Positions 8,826 to 17,953 of a stretch of DNA of 64,000 nt are shown in pieces (the stretch's first letter is position 1; each line of letters opens with the position of its first letter). The stretch spans positions 1 through 64,000 of the forward strand of contig CANNBS010000007.1 of the NCBI GenBank assembly GCA_947502925.1, read 5' to 3'. The notes below the pieces were generated by a model. It made no database searches. It saw nothing but the letters and a program-made list of their open reading frames with translations, and was not told the origin of the DNA. The position numbers and the translations under genes were made by a program. The stretch is from an uncultured Marinicella sp. GTDB lineage: Bacteria > Pseudomonadota > Gammaproteobacteria > Xanthomonadales > Marinicellaceae.

Positions 8826-9833
8826 ATGACCCAGAAAATCATTGTTATACAAGGAGACGGCATTGGACCGGAAATTATGGATGCCACTCTGGCGGTTTTG
8901 GATGCGCTGAAGTTGGATTTTGACTATGAATTTAAAGAAGCCGGTCTGGCAGCCATGGAAAGCCAGGGCGACTTATTGCCGCAGGACACGCTGGATGCAA
9001 TTTCTGCCCAGGGGGTCTGTTTAAAAGGACCGCTGACCACACCGGTTGGTAAAGGATTTAGTTCAATTAATGTCGCCATGCGACGTTATTTTAAATTATT
9101 TGCCAATGTCAGACCGGTGATTACTTTTCCCGGCACCATGGCGCGTTATGAAAACATCGATATTTTAACCGTGCGTGAAAATACCGAAGGGGCTTATTTA
9201 AGTGAAGGCCAGACCATTAATGAGGATCGCACCATCGCCGAGTCCAAAATTGTGGTGACCCGGGAAGCGTCGGAAAATATTGTTCGATATGCTTTTGAAC
9301 AGGCGCAAAAAGCCGGCCGCAAAAAAGTCACAGCCGTACATAAAGCCAACATCATGAAAACCACCTCGGGTTTATTCTTAGAAGTGGCACAAGAAATGGC
9401 CAAGAATTATCCGGATATTCAGTTTAATACCCTGATTGTTGATAATGCCTGTATGCAGTTGGTGATGAATCCTGAACAATTTGATGTGATTGTTACCACT
9501 AATTTATTTGGTGATATTATTTCTGATCTGTGTGCCGGTTTGGTGGGCGGTTTAGGTTTAGCTCCGGGCGCCAACATCGGTCAGGATGTGGCCATGTTTG
9601 AAGCGGTTCACGGCTCAGCACCGGATATTGCCGGTAAAAAAATCGCCAACCCAACGTCTTTGATTTTAGCCGCAGCCATGATGGTGGAGCATTTGGGTCA
9701 TGTAAAACAGGCCAATCGCATCAGACAGGCGGTGACAGACACCATCGGTGCGAAAGACAGATTAACCGGCGATATGGGCGGCCAGTCGAAAACGGCTGAC
9801 TATGCCAATGCGGTTATCAGTCGATTGACTTAA
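8826..9833 (+). CDS. Isocitrate dehydrogenase, dimeric NAD-type
   Basis: Oxidative decarboxylase of the isocitrate/isopropylmalate dehydrogenase family, 335 residues. GDGIGPEI is at the N terminus. SSINVAMRR with NVRP matches the isocitrate phosphate/carboxylate site rather than a leucine-binding site. ENTEGAY and the metal-binding DIISDLCAG follow. [17 protein letters not shown] near the C terminus has the Asp-type nucleotide pocket expected for NAD rather than NADP. Isocitrate is therefore the likeliest substrate, but homoisocitrate or isopropylmalate cannot be excluded. It appears monocistronic, with a strong terminator after it. Confidence 0.85.
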   Translation: MTQKIIVIQGDGIGPEIMDATLAVLDALKLDFDYEFKEAGLAAMESQGDLLPQDTLDAISAQGVCLKGPLTTPVGKGFSSINVAMRRYFKLFANVRPVITFPGTMARYENIDILTVRENTEGAYLSEGQTINEDRTIAESKIVVTREASENIVRYAFEQAQKAGRKKVTAVHKANIMKTTSGLFLEVAQEMAKNYPDIQFNTLIVDNACMQLVMNPEQFDVIVTTNLFGDIISDLCAGLVGGLGLAPGANIGQDVAMFEAVHGSAPDIAGKKIANPTSLILAAAMMVEHLGHVKQANRIRQAVTDTIGAKDRLTGDMGGQSKTADYANAVISRLT

Positions 9834-9848
9834 GGTTTTTACGCCGTG

Positions 9849-9875
9849 AAAAGCCCGATGCCTGAATCGGGCTTT
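9849..9875 (+). terminator. Terminator after NAD-type isocitrate dehydrogenase
   Basis: AAAAGCCCGAT and ATCGGGCTTT form a GC-rich hairpin with a 6-nt loop (GCCTGA), followed by TTT. It lies 16 nt after the dehydrogenase stop codon. Confidence 0.8.
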
Positions 9876-9905
9876 ATCGACAAGGATGGTCACTTTCTGG
9901 CTGAA

Positions 9906-9999
9906 ATGTTGTGTTTTTACAACATAGACGCAGAAATGATGAAATATTGAGCGAAATCGCCTTAACACAATTGACTTTATGTTGTTTTTTTGCAAAAAT
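9906..9999 (+). promoter_or_regulatory. Possible promoter and operator for the outer-membrane barrel gene
   Basis: A 7-bp inverted repeat, ATGTTGT-N6-ACAACAT, spans 9906-9925. A TTGACT box at 9971-9976 is followed 17 nt later by AAAAAT at 9994-9999, a plausible but weak sigma-70 promoter. The next start codon is at 10042. No other gene lies in the 208-nt gap. Confidence 0.3.
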
Positions 10000-10041
10000 T
10001 CACTGCATTAATATATTAAATTAGCGTTAAACGTCAAATTG

Positions 10042-11208
10042 ATGAGATTGTTTCTAACCCCAATCATTGCATTGTTGTCTATGATTCCAGCGTCATATGC
10101 AGCATCAACAGCCAGTCAAACATCTGTGCCTATCATGGATTTAGGTCATTGGCGTGGTGATATTGCGGCACGGATTTACCCGAATTTTTATCGGGAATTG
10201 AATACCGCGCCGACCCCTGAATTCTCTCAATCAGTCAGTTTTGCCGGTGCCAGGTATTATTTTTCTCAAGATCGGCTCAACTATTTAGGCGACCTGATGG
10301 AAGGTCAATCTTACTTTTTCACCTTTGATTACGAAAAATCTTTTATCAGACCGACCAGTTTCGCGGACAATCCCTTTGAATTTGATCAATTGTTGTTCAC
10401 CGATCGAGAGCATTTCAGTCGTCGAATTTTTGCCCCGGGCGTGGCGTTTCAGCTTTCTGAGGAATCTCAATTTAATTTGGCTGTGCTGTTTGCGCAACAA
10501 AATTATTCAGACATGAACTTCCTGGCGTCACCTATTTTAACCTATGGTCAGCTGGACATGTATCCGGTGAGCTATACGGAGACCAGTAATGGTTTAGGTG
10601 TTAATTTAGGTCTGGAACATCAGTTTACACATTGGTTGTCGTTTGAAACCAACTACCAGTCTAAAATTGATATGGACGGCTTTAGTCAGTTATTGGGTGT
10701 TCAGGCGGATCCGGCCGATTTTGATATACCGGCCAGTATTGATGTGTCCGTCAATTTACAGGTCACCGATCAGGACAGTTTTCATTTCACTGCCAGACAT
10801 AATTATTACAGTGACATTAATGCCTTTGTATCGCGGTCGTATCCAGATATTTTCTTAAGTTTCTTAAATGACATGGAAAGCCCTGAATTTAAATGGGACG
10901 ATCAGACGGTTTTTGCCGTGGGTTACAGCCACAGCTTCGACCAGGGCACTGTATTTAATATTGAATACACAGGGCGTCAACAACCACCGGCCACCGATGC
11001 AGATTTGACCACCATTTTAAATGCCATTTCAGCCGATTACAGTGTCCGAATTGGTATGTCCACAGCCATATTAGGCGGCCAGCTTGAATTGTTCGCCAGT
11101 TATGCGCCACAACCTTTGAATTTCGGTCGAACTGATTTTGGCCGAGTCAGCAGTGCTTTTGAAGGACGTCATACCGAAGCCGTTCTGTCTTGGTTAAAAA
11201 CTTTTTAA
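10042..11208 (+). CDS. Outer-membrane beta-barrel protein, FadL/OmpP1-like
   Basis: A 388-residue protein with a Sec signal peptide ending near ASYAAS and a C-terminal aromatic residue (WLKTF), as in outer-membrane barrels. The central stretch runs NYQSKIDMDGF...DFDIPASIDV...VTDQDSF. It resembles the conserved strands of the FadL/OmpP1 hydrophobic-compound transporters, where a DF-x-(L/I)-P-A-S motif is common. The N-terminal FadL signature is not obvious, so the substrate is unknown. ATG at 10042 is preferred over the TTG just before it. It seems to be a single-gene unit. Confidence 0.6.
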   Translation: MRLFLTPIIALLSMIPASYAASTASQTSVPIMDLGHWRGDIAARIYPNFYRELNTAPTPEFSQSVSFAGARYYFSQDRLNYLGDLMEGQSYFFTFDYEKSFIRPTSFADNPFEFDQLLFTDREHFSRRIFAPGVAFQLSEESQFNLAVLFAQQNYSDMNFLASPILTYGQLDMYPVSYTETSNGLGVNLGLEHQFTHWLSFETNYQSKIDMDGFSQLLGVQADPADFDIPASIDVSVNLQVTDQDSFHFTARHNYYSDINAFVSRSYPDIFLSFLNDMESPEFKWDDQTVFAVGYSHSFDQGTVFNIEYTGRQQPPATDADLTTILNAISADYSVRIGMSTAILGGQLELFASYAPQPLNFGRTDFGRVSSAFEGRHTEAVLSWLKTF

Positions 11209-11279
11209 CTCATAATCCTTTCTGATATTTCAAATTAGAGACTTTTTTGTTCGTGGGTTTTGTCGCGTTCTGACATATA

Positions 11280-12353
11280 ATGTCCCGCATGAACGTATTC
11301 ACTAACTGGTTTAAAAGAAACTTTTCTGACCCGCAAATTGTTATTCTCACCATGGCATTGCTGGTCAGTTTTGTGTTTATCATTTATTTTGGCCGTGCTT
11401 TGGCGCCGTTTTTAGCCAGCATTGTGGTGGCGTATCTGCTGGAAAGTGTGATTGTCCGTTTAGAAAAACTGAAAGTACCCCGTGTGGTGGCTGTGGGTGT
11501 TGTTTTTTTGATTTTTGTGGCGGTGATGTTTGTGTTGTTGGTTTGGTTGGTGCCAAAACTCATTGCCCAGGTGACTCAGTTGGTACAAGCATCGCCCAAT
11601 TATTTTTCCACCGGATTGGACTTTTTAAGAACGCTGCCTGAAAAATATCCGAATTTAATTCAGCCTGATCAGGTGCAGGGACTGATCAGTAAAGTCACCG
11701 AAGAAGTGACCGTCTTGGGCCAGCAGATTTTAGGTAAAACCGTGTCTTCGGTGTTCAGTGCCTTTTCCATTGCGGTGTTTTTGGTGGTGATGCCGATACT
11801 GGTGTTTTTCTTATTAAAAGATAAGCAGCAGATTCTCAGCTGGCTGCGACAATTTATTCCTCGCGATTCGAAATTAACCTTATCGGTGTGGCGAGAAGTG
11901 GATGTGCAGATTGGAAATTATGTGCGTGGTAAAGCCTTTGAAATTTTATTGGTGGGCTTAATTACCTATATCGTTTTTGTGTTTTTGGATTTACAGTACG
12001 CCATATTGCTGGCGACGTTAACGGGTTTTTCGGTTTTGGTGCCGTTTATCGGTGCTGTGGCGGTGGCATTTCCCATCGCTCTGGTGGGTTTTGTTCAGTT
12101 TGGCTGGACCGCATCTTTCGCTTACGTCATGATTTCCTACGGGATTATTCAAATCCTGGATGGTAACGCCCTGGTTCCCTGGTTATTTTCCGAGGTCAAT
12201 AACCTTCATCCGGTGGCCATTATCGTGGCGGTATTATTCTTTGGAGGTGTGTGGGGTTTCTGGGGTGTGTTTTTTGCCATTCCATTGGCCACTTTAGTCA
12301 ATGCCATTATTCAATCCTGGCCCAGAACCCGCCTGGCCACTGAGCCGGAATAA
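11280..12353 (+). CDS. AI-2E family (PerM-like) membrane permease
   Basis: A polytopic inner-membrane protein of 357 residues with about seven to eight hydrophobic segments. Segments at residues 20-60 and 68-90 are followed by a long periplasmic or amphipathic region. A conserved transport block then follows with FVFLDLQYAILLATLTGFSVLVPFIG and the GNALVPWLFS...HPVAIIVAVLFFGGVWGFWG signature. The family includes E. coli PerM and TqsA; members have been linked to autoinducer-2 or sodium/proton transport. The substrate cannot be inferred here. An alternative start ATG lies at 11289. The gene is convergent with grxC. Confidence 0.85.
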   Translation: MSRMNVFTNWFKRNFSDPQIVILTMALLVSFVFIIYFGRALAPFLASIVVAYLLESVIVRLEKLKVPRVVAVGVVFLIFVAVMFVLLVWLVPKLIAQVTQLVQASPNYFSTGLDFLRTLPEKYPNLIQPDQVQGLISKVTEEVTVLGQQILGKTVSSVFSAFSIAVFLVVMPILVFFLLKDKQQILSWLRQFIPRDSKLTLSVWREVDVQIGNYVRGKAFEILLVGLITYIVFVFLDLQYAILLATLTGFSVLVPFIGAVAVAFPIALVGFVQFGWTASFAYVMISYGIIQILDGNALVPWLFSEVNNLHPVAIIVAVLFFGGVWGFWGVFFAIPLATLVNAIIQSWPRTRLATEPE

Positions 12354-12354
12354 G

Positions 12355-12609
12355 TTAGACCAATAAATCTTCCAGTTCCTGGTTTCGGACTTTGGCACTT
12401 AAATCATCAAAGCCACCGACGTGGGTGCCATTGATAAAAATCTGTGGAACCGAGGTGCGGCCGCTTTTTTCCATCATTATCGCCCGTTGCTCCGGATCTT
12501 TATCAACCATGATTTCTTTAAAATCAAGGTTTTTACTTTTGAGTAAGTTTTTAGCAGCGACACAATAGGGACAGACCTGGGTGCTGTAAACGATAATTTC
12601 ATTCGACAT
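12355..12609 (-). CDS. grxC: Glutaredoxin 3-type protein
   Basis: An 84-residue glutathione-dependent dithiol oxidoreductase of the cytoplasm. The active-site CPYC is at C13-C16. The TSVPQIFING cis-proline loop and HVGGFDDL glutathione-binding turn are present. The length matches GrxC (83 residues in E. coli). The gene lies 15 nt downstream of tusE on the same strand and may be the last gene of the tus operon. Its stop codon nearly touches that of the convergent permease. Confidence 0.95.
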   Translation of the reverse strand: MSNEIIVYSTQVCPYCVAAKNLLKSKNLDFKEIMVDKDPEQRAIMMEKSGRTSVPQIFINGTHVGGFDDLSAKVRNQELEDLLV

Positions 12610-12624
12610 AATTATTCTCTCGGG

Positions 12625-12933
12625 TTACATACAATGTTTAGGTTTAGGTAAACCGGCGTATTTGCTGGCTAATCGTACCGGACCATCAGGAAATAAACGA
12701 TAAAGATGACGGGAATCAATCGAATCATCAACACGCTGCCGCAGAACTTTTATCAGTAATCGCATGGGCGGTGTGTCGCCGGTTTCATCATAAATATCAC
12801 GCACCGCTAAAATAATCTGTTCATGATCATTTGTCAAGTCAATGCCGTCGAGCTGTGCCATCTGTCGGCTGACATGTGGCGACCAGTCACCGCTGTTTTT
12901 TAAGTGACCATGTTCATCAAGGGCTATTTCCAT
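12625..12933 (-). CDS. tusE: Sulfurtransferase TusE (DsrC family)
   Basis: Takes persulfide sulfur from TusBCD and passes it to MnmA for 2-thiolation of tRNA wobble uridine. It has 102 residues, and the penultimate Cys101 in GLPKPKHCM is the conserved sulfur-carrying cysteine of DsrC/TusE. The single C-terminal Cys, without the second Cys ten residues earlier, fits TusE rather than a sulfite-reductase DsrC. The start overlaps tusB by 10 nt. In E. coli tusE is separate from tusBCD; here they form one unit. Confidence 0.93.
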   Translation of the reverse strand: MEIALDEHGHLKNSGDWSPHVSRQMAQLDGIDLTNDHEQIILAVRDIYDETGDTPPMRLLIKVLRQRVDDSIDSRHLYRLFPDGPVRLASKYAGLPKPKHCM

Positions 12934-13190
12934 GTGTGCGTTTTATCGTGTTGTGTGATTAAGGTCAACCATTGGCCATGGTTAATGTGATCGAAACCGG
13001 TAACCGATGGCGTCGCATCGCTTAACCAATAGCAGCGATCGGCTAAAAAAGGGGCTTTTTTAAGTAAGCGCTGTTGATCCCGGGCTGTGAATTGTCCATA
13101 AATCATCAGCGCGTCGGTGTCATCAATATAATGTAAATATTGTTGGCAGTGACTTAAGTCTGTCCATCGATACTGGTGCAAAGTACTCAT
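12924..13190 (-). CDS. tusB: Sulfur relay protein TusB (DsrH-like)
   Basis: An 88-residue subunit of the TusBCD heterohexamer, which relays sulfur from TusA to TusE. The sequence is divergent, and the call relies mainly on length and position between tusC and tusE. The DALMIYGQF and CYWLSDA segments fit the DsrH fold. Both ends overlap neighbours: 4 nt with tusC and 10 nt with tusE. I saw no signal peptide or membrane segment. Confidence 0.82.
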   Translation of the reverse strand: MSTLHQYRWTDLSHCQQYLHYIDDTDALMIYGQFTARDQQRLLKKAPFLADRCYWLSDATPSVTGFDHINHGQWLTLITQHDKTHTWK

Positions 13191-13465
13191 GCGATAAAAT
13201 CGGCTTGCTGGCGAAGTATTCGGTATTTTTGTTCACTGAGGTTCTGATGCGGCCCGCCCATAAACCAGAAATCATGGGCGCCGTATAAGGGTAAGGCCTG
13301 CCATTGTTTATTCAGTTCTGTGTTATCCTTTATAGCTTGTTCGCTTCCTGTGTGAAAAACAACATGAACGCTGTGATCAAAATTAAGTAAAGCTAAAATC
13401 AACAGGTGTGTCTGTTCCAGCCTTTCGGGACTTTGATTCGGATGAATGTTAAATAAAGTCTGCAT
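13187..13465 (-). CDS. tusC: Sulfur relay protein TusC (DsrF-like)
   Basis: A 92-residue subunit of the TusBCD complex with a DsrEF-type fold. The segments THLLILALLNFDHSVHVVFHTG and WQALPLYGAHDFWF match the family. It is shorter than E. coli TusC (119 residues), mainly at the N terminus. The start codon shares one nucleotide with the end of tusD, and the end overlaps tusB by 4 nt. The four tus genes are therefore tightly coupled. Confidence 0.83.
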   Translation of the reverse strand: MQTLFNIHPNQSPERLEQTHLLILALLNFDHSVHVVFHTGSEQAIKDNTELNKQWQALPLYGAHDFWFMGGPHQNLSEQKYRILRQQADFIA

Positions 13466-13785
13466 TAAATTATTTCCACAATGCGATCGGCCTGTTCCAT
13501 GTGCATAATCCAGGGTGCCATCCCAATGACCTGAAAAAACGGTTCAACTGAATCAGCGGTTAAATTATATTTATCCAACATGGTGCGACAGATATATAAA
13601 GGACAGGCTGATAAGTCCTGCCATTGGCGCTGTTGATCGTCTTGATGGGCAATATGAGCCGCGGAACCATAAAAAAACACGGCGGTTAATTGATGACTGC
13701 TCTGGGCCTGTTTGGCCAGTTGATACGTGTGTTCAACGGCTTGTTGCCAGTTGTTGGTTGGGTTGATTAAAAAACAAAAGCGCAT
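13465..13785 (-). CDS. tusD: Sulfur relay protein TusD (DsrE-like)
   Basis: The sulfur-accepting subunit of TusBCD. It starts MRFCFLINP, like other DsrE/TusD proteins, and has the AVFFYG strand. Cys66 in LYICRTML sits where the catalytic Cys of TusD (ICVAAALRRG in E. coli) is expected. It has 106 residues against 128 in E. coli. It is the first gene of the minus-strand tusD-tusC-tusB-tusE unit and is divergent from bepA. No tusA is present in the window. Confidence 0.88.
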   Translation of the reverse strand: MRFCFLINPTNNWQQAVEHTYQLAKQAQSSHQLTAVFFYGSAAHIAHQDDQQRQWQDLSACPLYICRTMLDKYNLTADSVEPFFQVIGMAPWIMHMEQADRIVEII

Positions 13786-13861
13786 AATTTAGGGGTTGAG
13801 GCTGAAAAACACTTTATCTAAATTGAATTTAAGCGTAAATTAACAGTCTGAATTATACAAT

Positions 13862-15340
13862 ATGTCCATGAAATTTATTTTAGCCATATATTTATTTGTG
13901 AGTCTTTTTCAGCCGGCGGCTTTTGCTCAGGTAAAATTGCCTGATTTAGGCAACCCCTCTGATGCGGTGATGTCAGAAGATGACGAAGCACGCTATCGTA
14001 AAGAGATTAGGCAACAAATGTATGCTTATCAAATGATTATGACCGATCCGGTGGTGGCTTCGTATATTTATCATTTAGGTTATCGCCTGGCGGCGCACTC
14101 TGATAAACCCACACAAAGTTTTGATTTTTTTGTTGTTCCGGTGGATGTAATCAATGCCTCTGCCTATCCGGGCGGCCTTATTGTGGTTTTTACAGGTCTG
14201 TTTCTGGAAACTGAGACGGAAAGTGAATTGGCCGGCGTATTGGCGCATGAGATTGCCCATGTCAGTCAACGCCATATTTCTCGCATGATTGCCAAGCAAC
14301 AAAAAGCCACCATTCCCATTATGCTGGGTATGTTGGCAGCGGCGGCCGCGGCCAGTGCCGGCAGCAGTGGTGATGCCCCGATAGCCATTGCTTCATCGAT
14401 GTCAGCACTACAACAACAACTGGCCATTAATTTTACCCGTTATCATGAGTACGAAGCGGATCGGGTGGGCATTAATACCCTGTACAAAGCGAACTTAAAT
14501 CCCGAAGGCATGGCCGGGTTTTTTGCCAAATTAATGACCAAAAATCGAGTCGATCCGCGCTATAAGTTACCCGAATACTTAAGGACCCACCCGTTATCTG
14601 TTAATCGTGTTACAGAGGCTAAAAACCGGAGTAAGAATTTTACCGCCAAAGCCTATGAAGAATCCAGTATGTATGATTTTGTTAAAGAGCGTATTCGGGT
14701 TCTTACCGCCAGTGAATTTGATGGTTTGAGCGCCTATTATGCCAATAATAGCCGTGCTGAAAATAACTCGGCCGCTTTTTTATATGGACGTGCGCTCTAT
14801 CAGTATCACAGCAATGAATTTAAGCAATCACTGGCCACCCTTGAGGACATTGAAACAGATGCGGAAACCCGGGTGCTGGTGAAAATTTTAAAAGCCTATA
14901 ATTTAAGTCGCATCGACTCTGAACAGGGCAACAAATACATCGAACAATTACTGACACAATACCCGGAAAACAGCCTGGTACTGGAAGAAACGGCTCAAAT
15001 ATTGATGCAATCTGATGAATTGAAAGGTTTGGATCAGGCCATCAGTAATATTCGTAAACTCAGCTATAAACAACCCGACAACCCCCATTACCAGGATATG
15101 CTGGCGATTGCCTATTATAATGCCATGAAGCCGGTTGCCGCCGGTCAGGCCATGGCTAAGCGGGCTCATTTATTGGGGCAAAATTATCAGGCGGTTCGGA
15201 TTTTAAAGAATTTGCGGAAAAATGAAGATCTGGATTATTATCAGGCCTCTAAAATAGATGCTCAGGTGGTTGAATATGAGCCGTTGATTACAGATGAGGA
15301 GCGCAGACGGGAACGCAGTCCAAACCGTCCGGGTCGATAA
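13862..15340 (+). CDS. bepA: Periplasmic M48 metalloprotease with TPR region, BepA-like
   Basis: A zinc metalloprotease and chaperone for outer-membrane protein assembly and quality control in the periplasm. The signal peptide ends near residue 22 (AAFAQ). The zinc motif HEIAH is at residues 129-133, with the third ligand Glu in HEYEADRVG (E198). An Ala-rich loop and then helical TPR-type sequence occupy about residues 300-470. The length (492) matches BepA/YfgC (487). It stands alone between tusD (divergent) and rpoZ. Confidence 0.92.
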   Translation: MSMKFILAIYLFVSLFQPAAFAQVKLPDLGNPSDAVMSEDDEARYRKEIRQQMYAYQMIMTDPVVASYIYHLGYRLAAHSDKPTQSFDFFVVPVDVINASAYPGGLIVVFTGLFLETETESELAGVLAHEIAHVSQRHISRMIAKQQKATIPIMLGMLAAAAAASAGSSGDAPIAIASSMSALQQQLAINFTRYHEYEADRVGINTLYKANLNPEGMAGFFAKLMTKNRVDPRYKLPEYLRTHPLSVNRVTEAKNRSKNFTAKAYEESSMYDFVKERIRVLTASEFDGLSAYYANNSRAENNSAAFLYGRALYQYHSNEFKQSLATLEDIETDAETRVLVKILKAYNLSRIDSEQGNKYIEQLLTQYPENSLVLEETAQILMQSDELKGLDQAISNIRKLSYKQPDNPHYQDMLAIAYYNAMKPVAAGQAMAKRAHLLGQNYQAVRILKNLRKNEDLDYYQASKIDAQVVEYEPLITDEERRRERSPNRPGR

Positions 15341-15448
15341 AAACCCATAAAACCGGCGAATTGGGGCGATTTCAGCGCTAATTAATTTTGAAAATAACTG
15401 CCGATTGAATTAAAATGCGCGATTGCGCAAAAAATTACAGGAAATAAC

Positions 15449-15727
15449 ATGGCACGAGTGACCGTAGAAGATTGTTTAGAACAAGTACCGAATCGTTTTG
15501 ATTTGGTGACCATGGCGTCAAAACGCGCCCGTCTCATTGCCAACGGCCAGGAACCGATGGTGGAAGAAGAAAACGACAAACCCACTGTATTGGCTTTAAG
15601 AGAAATCGCTGAAGGTAAAATAAACAACGACATCCTGGCTGAACTTGAACTGGAAGCGAAGCGTGCTAAAGAGCTGGAAGCTTGGAATGCCGCTGCTGAG
15701 ACCCAGGATAATGAAGACAACGATTAA
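15449..15727 (+). CDS. rpoZ: RNA polymerase omega subunit
   Basis: A 92-residue subunit that helps assemble and stabilise RNA polymerase. The N-terminal block [19 protein letters not shown] and the following [11 protein letters not shown] are the conserved omega core. [18 protein letters not shown] is replaced here by [18 protein letters not shown]. An AGGA ribosome binding site (AGGAAATAAC) precedes the ATG. It is followed by spoT, as in E. coli, but gmk, which usually precedes rpoZ, is absent. bepA takes that place. Confidence 0.97.
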   Translation: MARVTVEDCLEQVPNRFDLVTMASKRARLIANGQEPMVEEENDKPTVLALREIAEGKINNDILAELELEAKRAKELEAWNAAAETQDNEDND

Positions 15728-15769
15728 ATGTGATCAAAAAATTATAATGATTAAAAGGTATCGGATCTG

Positions 15770-17953
15770 ATGGCCACCGGTCTGTCTTTCACATCCGATA
15801 CCATGGGTCACAAAGCCGTTCAGGCTGCTTTTAAACAACTCAAAGAAAACACCAACCCCTACCTCAACGACGACGAAAAATCGTTCCTGCGCAAAGCGGT
15901 TCATTATGGCGCTTATGCCCATGAAAAGCAGATGCGCAAATCCGGTGAGCCTTATATAACCCATCCCATTACCGTGGCGGCCATTCTGGCTGAGATGCGG
16001 GTCGATATTGATACCCTGATTGCCGGGGTGCTCCACGACACCATAGAAGACACTGAAGTGAGCTTTGAGGATTTGGTGAGTGAATTTAATACTGATGTGG
16101 CTCATCTGGTGGAGGCCGTCACCAAACTGGATAAATTGAAGTTCCGAAACTTTAAGGAAGCCCAGGCTGAAACTTTCGTTAAGATGCTGTTTGCCATGTC
16201 CGATGATGTGCGGGTGATTGTGATTAAACTGGCCGATCGCTTACACAATATGCGCACCATTTCTGCCATGAGCCGATCCGGCCAAAAACGCATCTCGCAG
16301 GAAACCATTGATGTCTATGCGCCGATTGCCGAGCGCATTGGACTGAAGCACATTCAAAAGGAACTGGAAGATCACGCTTTTAGGGCTTTACATCCCAATC
16401 GATATCAGCAAATTGTTAAAGGTGCCAAAGAAATGGCCGGCAATCGCAAAAAAGCCATTGAAAAAATCTGCAAAAACATCGAAAAGGCTTTATTGGACAC
16501 ATCCATGGTGGCTGAAGTCAGTGGTCGTCAAAAATCACCTTACAGTATTTATAAAAAAATTAAGTCCAAACAACTGACCCTGGAAGAAGTTCATGATTTG
16601 TTTGGTGTGCGGATTATTGTGCAGGAATTACACCAGTGTTATCTGGCTCTGGGAGTGATTCACAACCTTTATCCACCCAGCGAAAACGGCTTTAAAGATT
16701 ATATCGCCGTGCCCAAACAAAATGGCTATCAATCCATTCACAGTATTGTCACCGGTCCCTATGGGTTAAAGCTGGAGATTCAGATACGCACCGAAAATAT
16801 GGATCAAATGAGCGAAGCCGGGGTGGCGGCTCATTGGATGTACAAACAAAAATCGGCACAATCCACCGCTTCATTAAATAAAGTACGCAGTTGGCTCGGT
16901 TCATTATTGCGCTTACAGGCCGATTCGGGCAGTTCATTGGAGTTTTACGAAAACTTTAAGTCTGATTTGGGGTTGGATGAAATTTATGTGTTCACCCCGA
17001 AAGGTGATATTGTGCAGTTACCGATAAAATCCACTGCCATGGATTTCGCCTATGCCATTCACACCTCGGTGGGTTCTCATGCTGTCAGTGCCGTGGTTAA
17101 TGGGGAAGCGACCACCTTGTCAAAAATACTTGAAACCGGCGACACTGTCAGTATTAAAACCACCAAAGGTCTCACTGTGAACGCCGATTGGTTAAGAGTT
17201 GTGGTGACCAGTAAAGCCCGCACCGCCATTCGCAAAGAGCTCAAAGACATTAAGGATGAAGATGCGCTGTTATTAGGTCATCGAATGCTGGATCGGGCTT
17301 TAGACACCTTTGGTCATTCATTTGAGGCGCTGGACGCCAGAACCATTAAACGGGTATTGAAAGAATATGGTTTTGATAGCATGGATGACTTACTGAAATC
17401 TTTTGCCTACGGACAGCAGCTGCCTTCTATTGTGGCCAGAAAATTGCTGCCGATGATGAAAAAGCGTAAGCTGGATAAAGACTATCAACCCAAAGAAGCC
17501 CTGAGTATCGATGGCACCGAAGGCTCGATTGTCAATTATCCACATTGCTGTTTTCCTTTGCCGGGCGACCAGATTACCGGTTATTTGAGCCCTTCTAAAG
17601 GTGTGGTTATTCACCGCAGTCAATGTGTTAATTTGCAAGAAACCTTGAAAGACAGTCCCGAGCGCTCAGTGAAGTGTCAGTGGAATGTCGATCCATCGGG
17701 TATGTTTAAAACCAAACTGGTGGTTGATGTCATTAACCGCACCGGTGTTTTGGCCAACCTGGCTTCCTTGATTGCCGCTGAAGATGTTAATATTGTGACC
17801 ATTGATCAGGTGGATAAAGAAGGTGGTTTTTCACAATTGAATTTCGTGGTGGAAGTGGAAAGTAAAGGCCATGCCACCCAGCTGATGAATCGCTTACAAC
17901 GCCACACTGAAGTTCTTAACGTAAAACGGGTTTATCATGAAAAAAATAATTAA
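15770..17953 (+). CDS. spoT: Bifunctional (p)ppGpp synthetase/hydrolase SpoT
   Basis: Makes and degrades the stringent-response alarmone (p)ppGpp. Domains run in order: HD hydrolase with H89-D90 in LHDTIEDT; synthetase with GVRIIV and NGYQSIHS; TGS domain beginning near IYVFTPKGDIVQLP; zinc-finger-like region with HCCFPLPGD; and C-terminal ACT domain. At 727 residues it is close to E. coli SpoT (702). An intact HD motif implies active hydrolase. The start ATG at 15770 could be replaced by ATG 15803. It overlaps ridA by 17 nt. Confidence 0.96.
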   Translation: MATGLSFTSDTMGHKAVQAAFKQLKENTNPYLNDDEKSFLRKAVHYGAYAHEKQMRKSGEPYITHPITVAAILAEMRVDIDTLIAGVLHDTIEDTEVSFEDLVSEFNTDVAHLVEAVTKLDKLKFRNFKEAQAETFVKMLFAMSDDVRVIVIKLADRLHNMRTISAMSRSGQKRISQETIDVYAPIAERIGLKHIQKELEDHAFRALHPNRYQQIVKGAKEMAGNRKKAIEKICKNIEKALLDTSMVAEVSGRQKSPYSIYKKIKSKQLTLEEVHDLFGVRIIVQELHQCYLALGVIHNLYPPSENGFKDYIAVPKQNGYQSIHSIVTGPYGLKLEIQIRTENMDQMSEAGVAAHWMYKQKSAQSTASLNKVRSWLGSLLRLQADSGSSLEFYENFKSDLGLDEIYVFTPKGDIVQLPIKSTAMDFAYAIHTSVGSHAVSAVVNGEATTLSKILETGDTVSIKTTKGLTVNADWLRVVVTSKARTAIRKELKDIKDEDALLLGHRMLDRALDTFGHSFEALDARTIKRVLKEYGFDSMDDLLKSFAYGQQLPSIVARKLLPMMKKRKLDKDYQPKEALSIDGTEGSIVNYPHCCFPLPGDQITGYLSPSKGVVIHRSQCVNLQETLKDSPERSVKCQWNVDPSGMFKTKLVVDVINRTGVLANLASLIAAEDVNIVTIDQVDKEGGFSQLNFVVEVESKGHATQLMNRLQRHTEVLNVKRVYHEKNN

